Shown one piece after another: positions 1 to 9,695 of a stretch of DNA of 64,000 nt (positions within the stretch are counted from its first letter, which is position 1; each line of letters starts with the position of its first letter). Location of the stretch: NCBI RefSeq assembly GCF_003312915.1, contig NZ_CP030261.1, positions 806,001 through 870,000 on the forward strand. Direction: 5' to 3'. A program made the position numbers and the translations under genes. Under the pieces are notes generated by a model. The model was given only the letters and a program-made list of their open reading frames with translations, had not been told where the DNA came from and did not search any database. Origin of the DNA: Flavobacterium fluviale (GTDB lineage Bacteria > Bacteroidota > Bacteroidia > Flavobacteriales > Flavobacteriaceae).

Positions 1-996
1 AATCCTTATCCTTCTGCAATAAGCGCACAGCAGTTAATGGCCGATAATCCAAATTTAGGTTCGCTGTATTTCTGGGGTCATGAAGAACTGCCGGTGCGTA
101 ATCCTGCAGATAACACCTATTATTACAATAACGATTATACCATTTTTAATGCATCTGGAGCTACGACAGGAGGCGGCGGAGTACCTTTTAATGGATATAT
201 AGCCGCAACTCAGGGATTCTTTGCAAAACCAGAAACAGGAACAATAGTATTTAAAAACAATGAAAGAAGAGCAGGGAACAACAGCCAGTTTTATAAAACA
301 GCAGCAGCAGAAAGCATTGAAAGAAACCGTGTGTGGCTGAACATTACAAACACCAGCGGTGTTTTCAAACAAATCCTTTTTGGTTATATCCAGGGAGCAA
401 CAAACAGTCTGGATATTAATTATGATGCTGTTTCGATGGCAGCCAATAGTCTTGTAGATTTTTATAGTATTAACACCAATAAGAAGCTAACAATACAAGG
501 ACGTGCACTGCCATTTGAAAAAAGCGATGAAGTTCCGTTAGGATATAAGTTATCAGCTAAAGGAGATTACACTATTTCAATTGATCATGCTGATGGAATC
601 TTTAATAATCAGGATGTTTACTTAGTTGATAAAGAAACTGGAAAAACAACAAATCTGCGTCTGGAAAATTATACGTTTACAACAGCAGAAGGAAGTTTCA
701 ATAATCGTTTTGTAATTCGCTACACTTCTAAAACGTTAGGAACAGATGATTTTGAAAATTCGCAAAGCGGTGTTTTTGTTTCAGTAAAATCAAAAATAAT
801 AAAAGTAAATTCTAATACAGAAAATATAAAAGAAGTTAAGATTTATAACATCGGCGGACAATTAATTTATACTAAAAACAAAATTGATTCCAATGAATTG
901 CAAATAACAAATTTACAATCCAGCAATCAAGTTTTATTAGTCAACGTTATGTTAGAAAATGACTCGACAATCACGAAAAAGGTGATTTTTAACTAA
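1..996 (+). CDS. T9SS type A-sorted surface protein, 5' end outside window
   Basis: The frame is open from the first base, so the gene begins upstream; about 331 codons are visible. The last ~75 residues resemble a type IX secretion (T9SS) type A C-terminal sorting domain (core VKIYNIGGQLI, terminal KKVIFN), which in this phylum directs export across the outer membrane. The preceding ~250 residues are almost identical in DNA and protein to codons ~696-947 of the next gene, whereas the sorting domain itself has diverged. The internal Met at base 37 is not a credible start, because the similarity to the paralog runs through it. Substrate or ligand is unknown. Confidence 0.8.
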   Translation, partial: NPYPSAISAQQLMADNPNLGSLYFWGHEELPVRNPADNTYYYNNDYTIFNASGATTGGGGVPFNGYIAATQGFFAKPETGTIVFKNNERRAGNNSQFYKTAAAESIERNRVWLNITNTSGVFKQILFGYIQGATNSLDINYDAVSMAANSLVDFYSINTNKKLTIQGRALPFEKSDEVPLGYKLSAKGDYTISIDHADGIFNNQDVYLVDKETGKTTNLRLENYTFTTAEGSFNNRFVIRYTSKTLGTDDFENSQSGVFVSVKSKIIKVNSNTENIKEVKIYNIGGQLIYTKNKIDSNELQITNLQSSNQVLLVNVMLENDSTITKKVIFN

Positions 997-1014
997 TGAA
1001 ATTAATCATAGCAG

Positions 1015-1044
1015 AATCCGACACTTCATCAATGTCGGATTTTT
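1015..1044 (+). terminator. Rho-independent terminator of the truncated T9SS gene
   Basis: A perfect 9-bp stem (AATCCGACA / TGTCGGATT) is followed by a T run, 19 bases after the stop codon. Confidence 0.8.
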
Positions 1045-1122
1045 GCATGTTAAAGAAATCCATATAAATATTTAAGCATACCAAAAAGGCCCCATTATCA
1101 ACCAATCTTAACCACCAATTTC

Positions 1123-4100
1123 ATGAGCACAAAAAAGCTATTGAATTCCCATTCTATATCAGTAAAAAAATTAATCATTGCCTTTTTTCTGATATCATTA
1201 AAAATTACCAGTCAAAGTAATACAATAACCAGAATACATACCGACTGGAATAGAACTGGAACAGGATATTGGACATCAAATGGAGCGACGGGAGTAGGTA
1301 ATCGCCCAGATAATGTCAATAATTTATTAGCATTTGAGTGGAGAGGTACAACATTTTCTACAGGAGTAGATGATAACAAATTAAACACAAATTCTGTCTC
1401 TTATAACCCACAAAACTTTAGAGCTTTAAAAATTCAAACTTTAGGAGCAAACACAAGTACTTATTTTTTACAAGGATCGATGATAGATGGCTCTGCAACA
1501 GGAACAACATTGATTCCTCCATTAGCAGGAGCTGCATCAACTGGAAGTGAAAGAGCTTCAAGACTTACGGATGGCAGCAATGGACTAAGTCTAGGGACTG
1601 GAATTGCTAATATCCCCAATGGTACTGCAGAATTTAAAATCGGAACAAACAATTTAAATTTAGGCGGAATCAATGATAATATTCCCGACTTAATTGTTAC
1701 TCAAGTTGCAGAACCAGGAGGAACAGGGTCTGAAGATATATTTAAATTTGTCGATGCAGCAGGTAACACCGTTGGTAATCAAATATCTGTTAGTTTTAAT
1801 TCTGTCTCGGTTATTGGAACTTACAGTTTAGATTTATTTAGAGCAACAGATGGTGTGATGGCTTTTACACCAGCAGCTACGAGAGATATAAGAATGCTGG
1901 GAATTGAGACTAGTTCTTTTGGTATCACATCTGCAAATGCAGCTCAGGTTGACCGTTTTGTAGTTGTGTTTTCAGGAAGTTCAGATTGTGCTTTTATTGC
2001 GTTCAATACAAAATCTCTAAAAATTGCAGATTTGAGTATGATTAAGAAGGCCACATTATCCTCATGTGGTAAAGCAGGCGACGTCATAACCTACAATTTT
2101 GATATAAAAAATACAGGACAAGTTCCGATTACCAATATTAGTGTTTCTGATCCAAAACCTGGAATGGTATTTTCAAGCAATTTAATTTCTTCCCTAGCCG
2201 TTGATCAAACAGCCACAATAACGGCAACATATACCGTTACAGCAGCCGATGTAGCTGCGGGAAGAATTGTTAATTCTGCCACAGTTACAGGAACTGATCC
2301 ATCTTTAAATACTGTAACAGATATTTCTGGAGATGATTATAACAATAATAACGCAACAATTACTGTCCTGCTTGCACCTCCAGCAATTAGTGCGGTTCAA
2401 CCTGTTACCTGCGCAAGTTTAGGAAGTATAGATTTAACAAATTTACCTGCATCGGGAACTTGGCAGGTTACGCAAACAGGAACAGCTTCTGCAATTTATA
2501 ACGGTACGGGATCTACTTTTACTGTACCAAACTTAACTGTTGGATCTTATTCTTTTAGAGTAAGTATCGGGGGCTGTAATTCACCATTAACAGCAAGCAC
2601 TTCTATTGGAGAAGATTCTTCAACCACATGGAATGGTTCAAACTGGTCAAGCGGTCTGCTGCCGGGCCCAACTAGAAGAGCAATTATTAATTCAACAACG
2701 CCAAATCAGCCTTTTACAGCAAATACAACTATGTGTGCTTTGACGGTTAATCCGGGTGTTGTTGTTACAATTCCTAGTGGAGTTACTTTAACAGTAACCA
2801 ATAGTGTTACTACAAATGGTCAATTAATTTTTGAAAGCGGATCAAGTTTGGTGCAGACTACAAATGCAGTAAATACTGGTGACATTGTTTATAAAAGAAC
2901 AACCTCTGTACGCCGTTATGACCTGACATACTGGTCTATGCCGGTTACAAAACCAGGTTTTACCATGCATGATTTATCTCCAGACACACTGTTCGATAAA
3001 TTTCATTATTACGATTCGAATGCAGGAAAATGGGGCATCAGTAATAACGGAACTATGGTAATGGAAACTGGTAAAGGTTATACGATCAGGGCTCCTCAGA
3101 TTTACCATCTTATCATACCACAGGATTTTACTGCTGTATTTACAGGTGTTCCTAATAATGGCGACATCTCTGTTCCAGTTGTAGATGCCAAATGGAATTT
3201 AATTGGAAATCCTTATCCTTCTGCCATAAGCGCCAAGCAGTTAATGGATGATAATCCAGATCTAGGTTCGCTGTATTTTTGGGGGCATGAAGAACTGCCG
3301 GTGCGTAATCCTGCAGATAACACCTATTATTACAATAACGATTATACCATTTTTAATGCATCTGGAGCTACGACAGGAGGCGGCGGAGTACCTTTTAACG
3401 GATATATAGCCGCAACTCAGGGATTCTTTGCAAAACCAGAAACAGGAACGATAGTATTTCGAAACAATGAAAGAAGAGCAGGAAACAACAGCCAGTTTTA
3501 TAAAACAGCAGCAGCAGAAAGCATTGAAAGAAACCGTGTGTGGCTGAATATTACAAGCAGCAGCGGTGTTTTCAAACAAATCCTTTTTGGTTATATCCAG
3601 GGAGCAACAAATAGTCTGGACATTAATTATGATGCTGTTTCGATGGCAGCCAATAGCCTTGTAGATTTTTACAGTATTAACACCAGCAAGAAGCTAACAA
3701 TACAAGGACGTGCACTGCCATTTGAAAAAAGCGATGAAGTTCCGTTAGGATATAAGTTATCAGCTAAAGGAGATTACACTATTTCAATTGATCATGCAGA
3801 CGGAATCTTTAATAATCAAGATGTTTACTTAGTTGATAAAGAAACTGGAAAAACAACAAATCTGCGTCTTGAAAACTATACATTTACAACAGCAGAAGGA
3901 AGTTTCAATAATCGTTTTGTAATTCGATACACTTCTAAAACATTAGGAACTGATGATTTTGAGAATCTTTCAGATGGAATTTTAGTTTCAGTTAAAAACA
4001 AGATAATTAAGATTTCCTCTTCAAAAGAAACCATCAATGATGTAACTATTTACAATATACTAGGTCAGGAAATATTCAGCAAGAAAAAAATCAACAGCAC

Positions 4101-4203
4101 AGAATTCCAAGTTTCGAATTTACAGACTGGAAATCAGGTTTTACTCATAAAGATTAGTTTACAGAATGGTAATAGTTTATCAAAAAAAATAATCATAGAT
4201 TAA
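1123..4203 (+). CDS. T9SS type A sorting domain protein with DUF11-like domain
   Basis: A 1026-residue predicted secreted or cell-surface protein. It starts with a signal peptide (hydrophobic LIIAFFLISLKITSQS). Residues ~30-300 form a Gly/Thr/Asn-rich domain that I do not recognise. Residues ~303-405 look like a DUF11/CARDB-type beta-sandwich (VITYNFDIKNTGQVPITNI, then NSATVTGTDP). A long region shared with the upstream paralog follows, and the last ~75 residues are a T9SS type A sorting domain (VTIYNILGQEIFSKKK ... KKIIID). The gene lies 126 bases after its truncated paralog, with a terminator between them, so the pair looks like a tandem duplication under separate transcription. A role in adhesion is plausible for such architectures but not shown. 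Confidence 0.8.
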   Translation: MSTKKLLNSHSISVKKLIIAFFLISLKITSQSNTITRIHTDWNRTGTGYWTSNGATGVGNRPDNVNNLLAFEWRGTTFSTGVDDNKLNTNSVSYNPQNFRALKIQTLGANTSTYFLQGSMIDGSATGTTLIPPLAGAASTGSERASRLTDGSNGLSLGTGIANIPNGTAEFKIGTNNLNLGGINDNIPDLIVTQVAEPGGTGSEDIFKFVDAAGNTVGNQISVSFNSVSVIGTYSLDLFRATDGVMAFTPAATRDIRMLGIETSSFGITSANAAQVDRFVVVFSGSSDCAFIAFNTKSLKIADLSMIKKATLSSCGKAGDVITYNFDIKNTGQVPITNISVSDPKPGMVFSSNLISSLAVDQTATITATYTVTAADVAAGRIVNSATVTGTDPSLNTVTDISGDDYNNNNATITVLLAPPAISAVQPVTCASLGSIDLTNLPASGTWQVTQTGTASAIYNGTGSTFTVPNLTVGSYSFRVSIGGCNSPLTASTSIGEDSSTTWNGSNWSSGLLPGPTRRAIINSTTPNQPFTANTTMCALTVNPGVVVTIPSGVTLTVTNSVTTNGQLIFESGSSLVQTTNAVNTGDIVYKRTTSVRRYDLTYWSMPVTKPGFTMHDLSPDTLFDKFHYYDSNAGKWGISNNGTMVMETGKGYTIRAPQIYHLIIPQDFTAVFTGVPNNGDISVPVVDAKWNLIGNPYPSAISAKQLMDDNPDLGSLYFWGHEELPVRNPADNTYYYNNDYTIFNASGATTGGGGVPFNGYIAATQGFFAKPETGTIVFRNNERRAGNNSQFYKTAAAESIERNRVWLNITSSSGVFKQILFGYIQGATNSLDINYDAVSMAANSLVDFYSINTSKKLTIQGRALPFEKSDEVPLGYKLSAKGDYTISIDHADGIFNNQDVYLVDKETGKTTNLRLENYTFTTAEGSFNNRFVIRYTSKTLGTDDFENLSDGILVSVKNKIIKISSSKETINDVTIYNILGQEIFSKKKINSTEFQVSNLQTGNQVLLIKISLQNGNSLSKKIIID

Positions 4204-4207
4204 TTCC

Positions 4208-4250
4208 AAAAACAAGAAACCCATCAAAATTTGATGGGTTTCTTGTTTTT
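4208..4250. terminator. Bidirectional terminator between convergent genes
   Basis: A near-perfect ~20-bp stem (AAAAACAAGAAACCCATCAA on the left, its complement on the right) has A and T tracts at its ends. It serves the T9SS gene on the plus strand and the membrane-protein gene on the minus strand, and touches the stop codon of the latter. Confidence 0.85.
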
Positions 4251-4863
4251 ATTCTTCTTTCAATTCGTCAATCACTTTCTTTATTTCTTTGGCAAACTTT
4301 CCATAAAATTTATGAACCCACCATTCCAGAGAAATCCCCATAAAGAGCATCGTAAAAACAACAACTAAAAAGAATCCTATCAATTGGCCGGTAGAAAATT
4401 CATGATCAACAAACCCTGGTATCTTGGTAAAAGCATAATAATAAAAGCCTAAAAAATATAAAACTAAAAACGGCGTCAAAGCAAAGCCAAAAGTTTTATA
4501 CAACTCCATATTCAGTCTAATATCAAAATAGGTTTCATACAAACTGTCTTTAGTAGTCAAAGTTATATTATTCAATCGCTTATAAAAGAAATAAAGCTTA
4601 GTCAAATAATAAAAGCAAACTGCCACAAAGAGGCTGTAAAGCAGATAATACAGAAAAGTCATTTTCGGTGGAAAATCACATATAAAAGGAACTGTACCTA
4701 TCAAAACAATGGACAGAATCTGATAAATGAATTCGTTTTTTAGATTTTTTTTAATTTTATCTAAAGGAGTATTTGCAGATTGAATCTTTTCTAAATTTTT
4801 CGGCAGAATAATGTTTTCGGGTTTTTCATTATTCCATGCATTTTGTATATCGTTAAAGTCCAT
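4249..4863 (-). CDS. Four-helix membrane protein paired with ECF sigma factor
   Basis: A 204-residue protein with a ~50-residue hydrophilic N-terminus followed by about four hydrophobic helices (near residues 48-65, 70-90, 122-145 and 158-180) and a charged C-terminal tail. It overlaps the upstream sigma factor gene by 11 bases, so the two are translationally coupled. In Bacteroidota, membrane proteins in this position often act as regulators of the neighbouring ECF sigma factor. That role is inferred from position only, since no FecR or zinc anti-sigma motif is visible. Confidence 0.7.
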   Translation of the reverse strand: MDFNDIQNAWNNEKPENIILPKNLEKIQSANTPLDKIKKNLKNEFIYQILSIVLIGTVPFICDFPPKMTFLYYLLYSLFVAVCFYYLTKLYFFYKRLNNITLTTKDSLYETYFDIRLNMELYKTFGFALTPFLVLYFLGFYYYAFTKIPGFVDHEFSTGQLIGFFLVVVFTMLFMGISLEWWVHKFYGKFAKEIKKVIDELKEE

Positions 4864-5356
4864 ATCCCTGATTTTTAATAATTTCTTTTAATTTTTCTTT
4901 GGCTCTGTTCAGTATTACTCTGGCATTTCCTTCCGAAATTCCAAGGTTATGACCTATTTCTTTATGGGAGAAACCTTCTAACTGATAGAAAATTATGGCT
5001 TTATCAATTTTATCCAGTTTTTGTACCGCTTTATAAAAATGATCCAGTTGATTTTCTTTTATATGAGAATCATTTTCATCTTCTTTTATATTATCTGAAG
5101 CGATTTCATATTTATCGACCTTCCGCTTTTCTTTCTTTAAAAACACAATTGCTGTATTTACTGCCACTCTATACATCCAAGTCGAAAACTGGCTTTCATT
5201 TCGAAAAGAATCATACGATTTCCAAAGCTGACAGACAATCTCCTGAAACAAATCCTGCTGATCATCAGAGTTATCCATATACATTTTAGAAACTTTATAC
5301 AAAATTCCTTTGTGGCTTTCTATCCGATTCAAAAATTCTTGTTCTTTCTCTTTCAA
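4853..5356 (-). CDS. ECF-family RNA polymerase sigma factor
   Basis: A 167-residue sigma-70-like factor of the usual ECF length. Region 2 is seen in DLFQEIVCQLWKSYDSFRN and FSTWMYRVAVNTA (core binding and -10 recognition). Region 4 is the helix-turn-helix in GFSHKEIGHNLGISEGNAR, ending in a basic helix. It lies 7 bases downstream of the TraB/GumN gene and overlaps the membrane-protein gene, so the three genes probably form one transcript. The inducing signal and regulon cannot be read from the sequence. Confidence 0.9.
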   Translation of the reverse strand: MKEKEQEFLNRIESHKGILYKVSKMYMDNSDDQQDLFQEIVCQLWKSYDSFRNESQFSTWMYRVAVNTAIVFLKKEKRKVDKYEIASDNIKEDENDSHIKENQLDHFYKAVQKLDKIDKAIIFYQLEGFSHKEIGHNLGISEGNARVILNRAKEKLKEIIKNQGYGL

Positions 5357-5363
5357 AACAGAT

Positions 5364-6227
5364 TTAGTTCATTATCGGTTTTACAGTATAACCCTCTTTT
5401 CTCAACAAATTAATAACTCCAAGCTCACCTCCCAAATGTCCAGCACCAACAGCAAAGAAGACACTGTTCTGTTTCATTAATTCTGGCATTGCTTTTACCC
5501 AGTTTACATTTCTATTATCAAGAATCTGTTTTTTGGTTTTTTCACTTGTAAATTTTTCATCTGTTGTTAAAGCATACATACTGTCAATGTTTTCATTTTT
5601 ATACGCAGTAACCAATTGCTCTGATTCTTCAGAAGTTGATTCTTCCAAAAGCTTTAAAATCTCATCATTTGAATACGCGTTTTCCAGAATTTCAAATTGA
5701 GATTTTACGGTTTCAAGACCATAAATTGAAACATTTCTTTTTTTAGCTTCTTCTGAAAACTCCATTTCATAAAACTTAAGATCCGCACAGCCAAAACTTT
5801 TCATACTAATCAAACTTAAAACAGTTAAAAGACTGAAACTATCTACTTGCTGTACACCCATTCCTGTGCTCTTTTTTAAAATTGAATCTAATTTTGCTAA
5901 TTGTTCCGGACTTAATTTTTTACTTAGCGGTTCTTTTCCCATTGCCAATTGCTGCATCTGGCTCATTTCATTCGGATCTGTGAAGTTAATTTCTAAATAT
6001 AATTTGTCAGAAACGTCAAATGCTTTTTTTGTTTTTTCAGATAAAAAATAATCCTTTGAGCAAATCATATGAATCGTTCCGTACAAATAAGATGGCTTTT
6101 TTAGTCCTTTACCTGAAACCTCCCACAAAAGCGAATTTTCTAGTTTAGGAGATTTCGTCTGCGCTGAAATAGCAGAAGGAAAAATGAATATAAATAGCAG
6201 TACTGCAAATCGAAATATTGTTTTCAT
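5364..6227 (-). CDS. TraB/GumN family protein, secreted
   Basis: A 287-residue protein. The chosen start (MKTIFRFAVLLFIF) gives a clean signal peptide ending near SAISAQ; an earlier in-frame ATG at 6272 would add 15 unlikely residues. Family marks are the N-terminal LYGTIHMIC (GTIH motif) and the C-terminal AVGAGHLGGELGVINLLR (GAGHL motif), both typical of the TraB/PrgY/GumN fold, which some authors relate to metalloproteases. The protein is probably periplasmic or outer-membrane associated. It is the first gene of the sigma factor operon and may be its input or target, although this is only positional inference. Confidence 0.85.
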   Translation of the reverse strand: MKTIFRFAVLLFIFIFPSAISAQTKSPKLENSLLWEVSGKGLKKPSYLYGTIHMICSKDYFLSEKTKKAFDVSDKLYLEINFTDPNEMSQMQQLAMGKEPLSKKLSPEQLAKLDSILKKSTGMGVQQVDSFSLLTVLSLISMKSFGCADLKFYEMEFSEEAKKRNVSIYGLETVKSQFEILENAYSNDEILKLLEESTSEESEQLVTAYKNENIDSMYALTTDEKFTSEKTKKQILDNRNVNWVKAMPELMKQNSVFFAVGAGHLGGELGVINLLRKEGYTVKPIMN

Positions 6228-6320
6228 GTTTATTTGGTTTATTTGATTACGACTTGTAAGTAATCGAATCATGAAAACGTTACAAGAAATTTTAAAATTT
6301 TCAAAAAATCCATGAATAAA

Positions 6321-7457
6321 CTAAAAAACAAAATCTCTTACCAGCTCTAAAAGTTGCGTAATTTCTTCTTGTGAATTGTAATTGTGAATACAAAAACGAA
6401 GACGTTCCTGTCCTTCAGGAACGATTGGCGAAAGAATCGATTGCACATCAAATCCTTTATCTTGAAGTTCTTGTGCCAGCTGTTTCACGTTTTCATTGTC
6501 AGGAACAATAGCAGAATGTATAGCAGATTTACTCTGAACAAACATTGGCTTTAAACCTAATAAATTTTTCTGCTGATTAAAATATATGATGTTTTGACGA
6601 AGTTTTTCAATTGTCTCTTTTTCAATTTCCAAGTGCTGATAAGCCGTTAAAATAGTTGCAACTGAATGAGGTGACAAAGCGGTCGAATAACTAAAAGTGG
6701 ACGAAAAATTTACAATATAATCCCTAAGTTCGACAGATCCTAAAATCGCTCCGCCATAACAACCCAGGCCTTTACCGAAACTCATAATTCGAGCAAATAC
6801 TTTTTCGTGCAATTGCAGATATTGAGTGAGACCTTCTCCTCTTTCTCCAAAAACTCCCAAAGAATGCGATTCATCAATTATTAAATAACAATTGTATTTT
6901 TCTGAAAGCGCAGTTAATTCATCTAGATTTGGGCTGTCGCCATCCATAGAAAAAACACTTTCTATGATGATATAGACCGATTGATTGGGAAATTTTAGAA
7001 TGAGACGCTCCAAGTCTTCAAAGTCATTATGAATAAACTTAAAAGATTTGGCGTTAGAAACCGAAATACCGTTTTTTATTGAAGCGTGACATAGCTCATC
7101 ATACAGTATGATATCATTTTCTTGAGGCACAGCGCTAAAAAAACCAATATTGGCATCGTAACCTGAATTAAAAATTAAAGCAGCGTCTGCATCATGAAAT
7201 TGTGCTATAAAATTTTCTGCAATGTGATAAAGTGAATGATTGCCTGAAACCAATCTAGCACCAGTTGCTCCGTTTTGAAAAATCTCATTTTCTAATAAAT
7301 AAGCATGGGCACTTCTAAAAATTATTTCGGATTTTGCAAACCCAATATAATCATTAGAAGAAAAATCAACTACGTTGTTAAATACAGGCAGTTTTTTAAG
7401 TGAATTATGCTGCCTACAATTGTCTATTCTCTGGATAAGATTTTCAGGTAGTTTCAT
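6321..7457 (-). CDS. bioF: BioF-like PLP-dependent acyl-CoA:amino acid C-acyltransferase
   Basis: A 378-residue alpha-oxoamine synthase family enzyme (AONS, KBL and SPT relatives) that condenses an acyl-CoA with an amino acid using pyridoxal phosphate. Visible residues are ELCHASIKNG (His stacking on PLP), IIDESHSLGVFG (Asp holding the ring nitrogen) and MSFGKGLGCYGGAIL (Schiff-base Lys). The start MKLPENL was chosen over the ATG 51 bases upstream because it matches the family N-terminus. The closest familiar member is 8-amino-7-oxononanoate synthase of biotin synthesis, but no other bio gene is near, so another amino acid or acyl substrate is possible. It has no terminator before the TraB gene and may feed that transcript. 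Confidence 0.75.
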   Translation of the reverse strand: MKLPENLIQRIDNCRQHNSLKKLPVFNNVVDFSSNDYIGFAKSEIIFRSAHAYLLENEIFQNGATGARLVSGNHSLYHIAENFIAQFHDADAALIFNSGYDANIGFFSAVPQENDIILYDELCHASIKNGISVSNAKSFKFIHNDFEDLERLILKFPNQSVYIIIESVFSMDGDSPNLDELTALSEKYNCYLIIDESHSLGVFGERGEGLTQYLQLHEKVFARIMSFGKGLGCYGGAILGSVELRDYIVNFSSTFSYSTALSPHSVATILTAYQHLEIEKETIEKLRQNIIYFNQQKNLLGLKPMFVQSKSAIHSAIVPDNENVKQLAQELQDKGFDVQSILSPIVPEGQERLRFCIHNYNSQEEITQLLELVRDFVF

Positions 7458-7532
7458 TAGACAAAAGTATAAAATTGAAATTAAATCAAAATAAATCACT
7501 GATTTCAAATTTCATGCAACAAATATTATAAA

Positions 7533-7562
7533 AACAAAAAAGCCAGACAAAACTGTCTGGCT
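7533..7562 (-). terminator. Terminator of the atpDC operon
   Basis: A perfect 9-bp stem (AGCCAGACA / TGTCTGGCT) with a four-base loop, followed on the minus strand by a T-rich tract. It sits 23 bases after the atpC stop codon. Confidence 0.85.
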
Positions 7563-7584
7563 TTTCAACTTATATAAAATTGTT

Positions 7585-7866
7585 TTAGTCAACTAATACA
7601 ATTATTTTATTGTTTTTCATCTCGATTGTTCCTGACTTAATATCTAAAGTATAGGTTTGGTCATTTACTCTCTTGAATTTATCAACCGCTTCCTTAGAAA
7701 AATTGAAGCTTGGAGCTGCAATTTTAATTGTTCCTTCTTCTAAGATAGAAACAATTGGTGCGTGATGATTTAAAATCTGAAAGCTTCCATCAACTCCTGG
7801 TAAAGTAACTGAGGTTACTTCTCCTGAAAATAATTTCGCTTCTGGTGATACTATTTCTAAAATCAT
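7585..7866 (-). CDS. atpC: F1Fo ATP synthase subunit epsilon
   Basis: A 93-residue protein made almost entirely of the N-terminal beta-sandwich of subunit epsilon (ILEIVSPEAKLFSGEV, LPGVDGSFQILNHHAPIVSIL). The C-terminal helical hairpin found in ~135-residue homologs is missing, as is usual in Bacteroidota. It couples rotation of the gamma shaft to F1 in the inner-membrane ATP synthase. It lies 82 bases after atpD; the rest of the atp genes are not in the window, so atpDC forms a split operon. The spacer between the two genes contains 7-base repeats. Confidence 0.92.
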   Translation of the reverse strand: MILEIVSPEAKLFSGEVTSVTLPGVDGSFQILNHHAPIVSILEEGTIKIAAPSFNFSKEAVDKFKRVNDQTYTLDIKSGTIEMKNNKIIVLVD

Positions 7867-7876
7867 ATTTTTTTTA

Positions 7877-7939
7877 GTTAATAGTTGATGGTTGATGGTT
7901 GATTGTTGTTTCTAACAACTGACAACTAACAACTAACAA
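7877..7939. repeat. Heptad inverted repeat in the atpD-atpC spacer
   Basis: Nine consecutive 7-base units fill the spacer: GTTAATA, two GTTGATG, GTTGATT, GTTGTTT, then CTAACAA, CTGACAA and two more CTAACAA. The first half is roughly the reverse complement of the second, so the transcript between atpD and atpC can fold into one imperfect hairpin. Neither half encodes protein. Confidence 0.85.
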
Positions 7940-7948
7940 CCAATATTA

Positions 7949-9463
<1,515 letters not shown>

Positions 9464-9521
9464 TTATGTATTTATTAAATAGCTATTTAGGTTTATCGAA
9501 AATACCTCTTTTTTCAGAGCG

Positions 9522-9551
9522 CAAAGATAATTTTTTAAAATATAAAATCAA
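9522..9551 (-). promoter_or_regulatory. Bacteroidota-type promoter for atpDC
   Basis: On the minus strand a TTG (plus positions 9549-9551) is followed after 19 bases by TATCTTTG (9522-9529). This matches the -33 TTG / -7 TAnnTTTG consensus described for Flavobacterium, with ideal spacing. Confidence 0.75.
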
Positions 9552-9640
9552 TTTTTTTTTCATAAAAAATACCATCATTTTGTTTGATTCATAAAACTCA
9601 CCAATAAAATAACAAAATCAGCATTTTTTTAATAAAAGAA

Positions 9641-9675
9641 AAAAACCGCTTCATCCTAAAAATGAGCGGTTTTTT
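9641..9675 (-). terminator. Terminator of the GDSL lipoprotein gene
   Basis: Stem AAAAACCGCT..CAT / ATGAGCGGTTTTT with one bulged base, with an A-rich stretch to its left that gives a U run on the minus-strand transcript. It lies ~20 bases past the stop codon. Confidence 0.8.
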
Positions 9676-9695
9676 GAAGTTAAAAATAGTTTCAA

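Noticed and set aside
55..372. Open frame opposite the T9SS gene, with a near-identical one at 3262-3579
   Set aside because: Both mirror the same duplicated coding tract; the similarity is explained by the sense strand.
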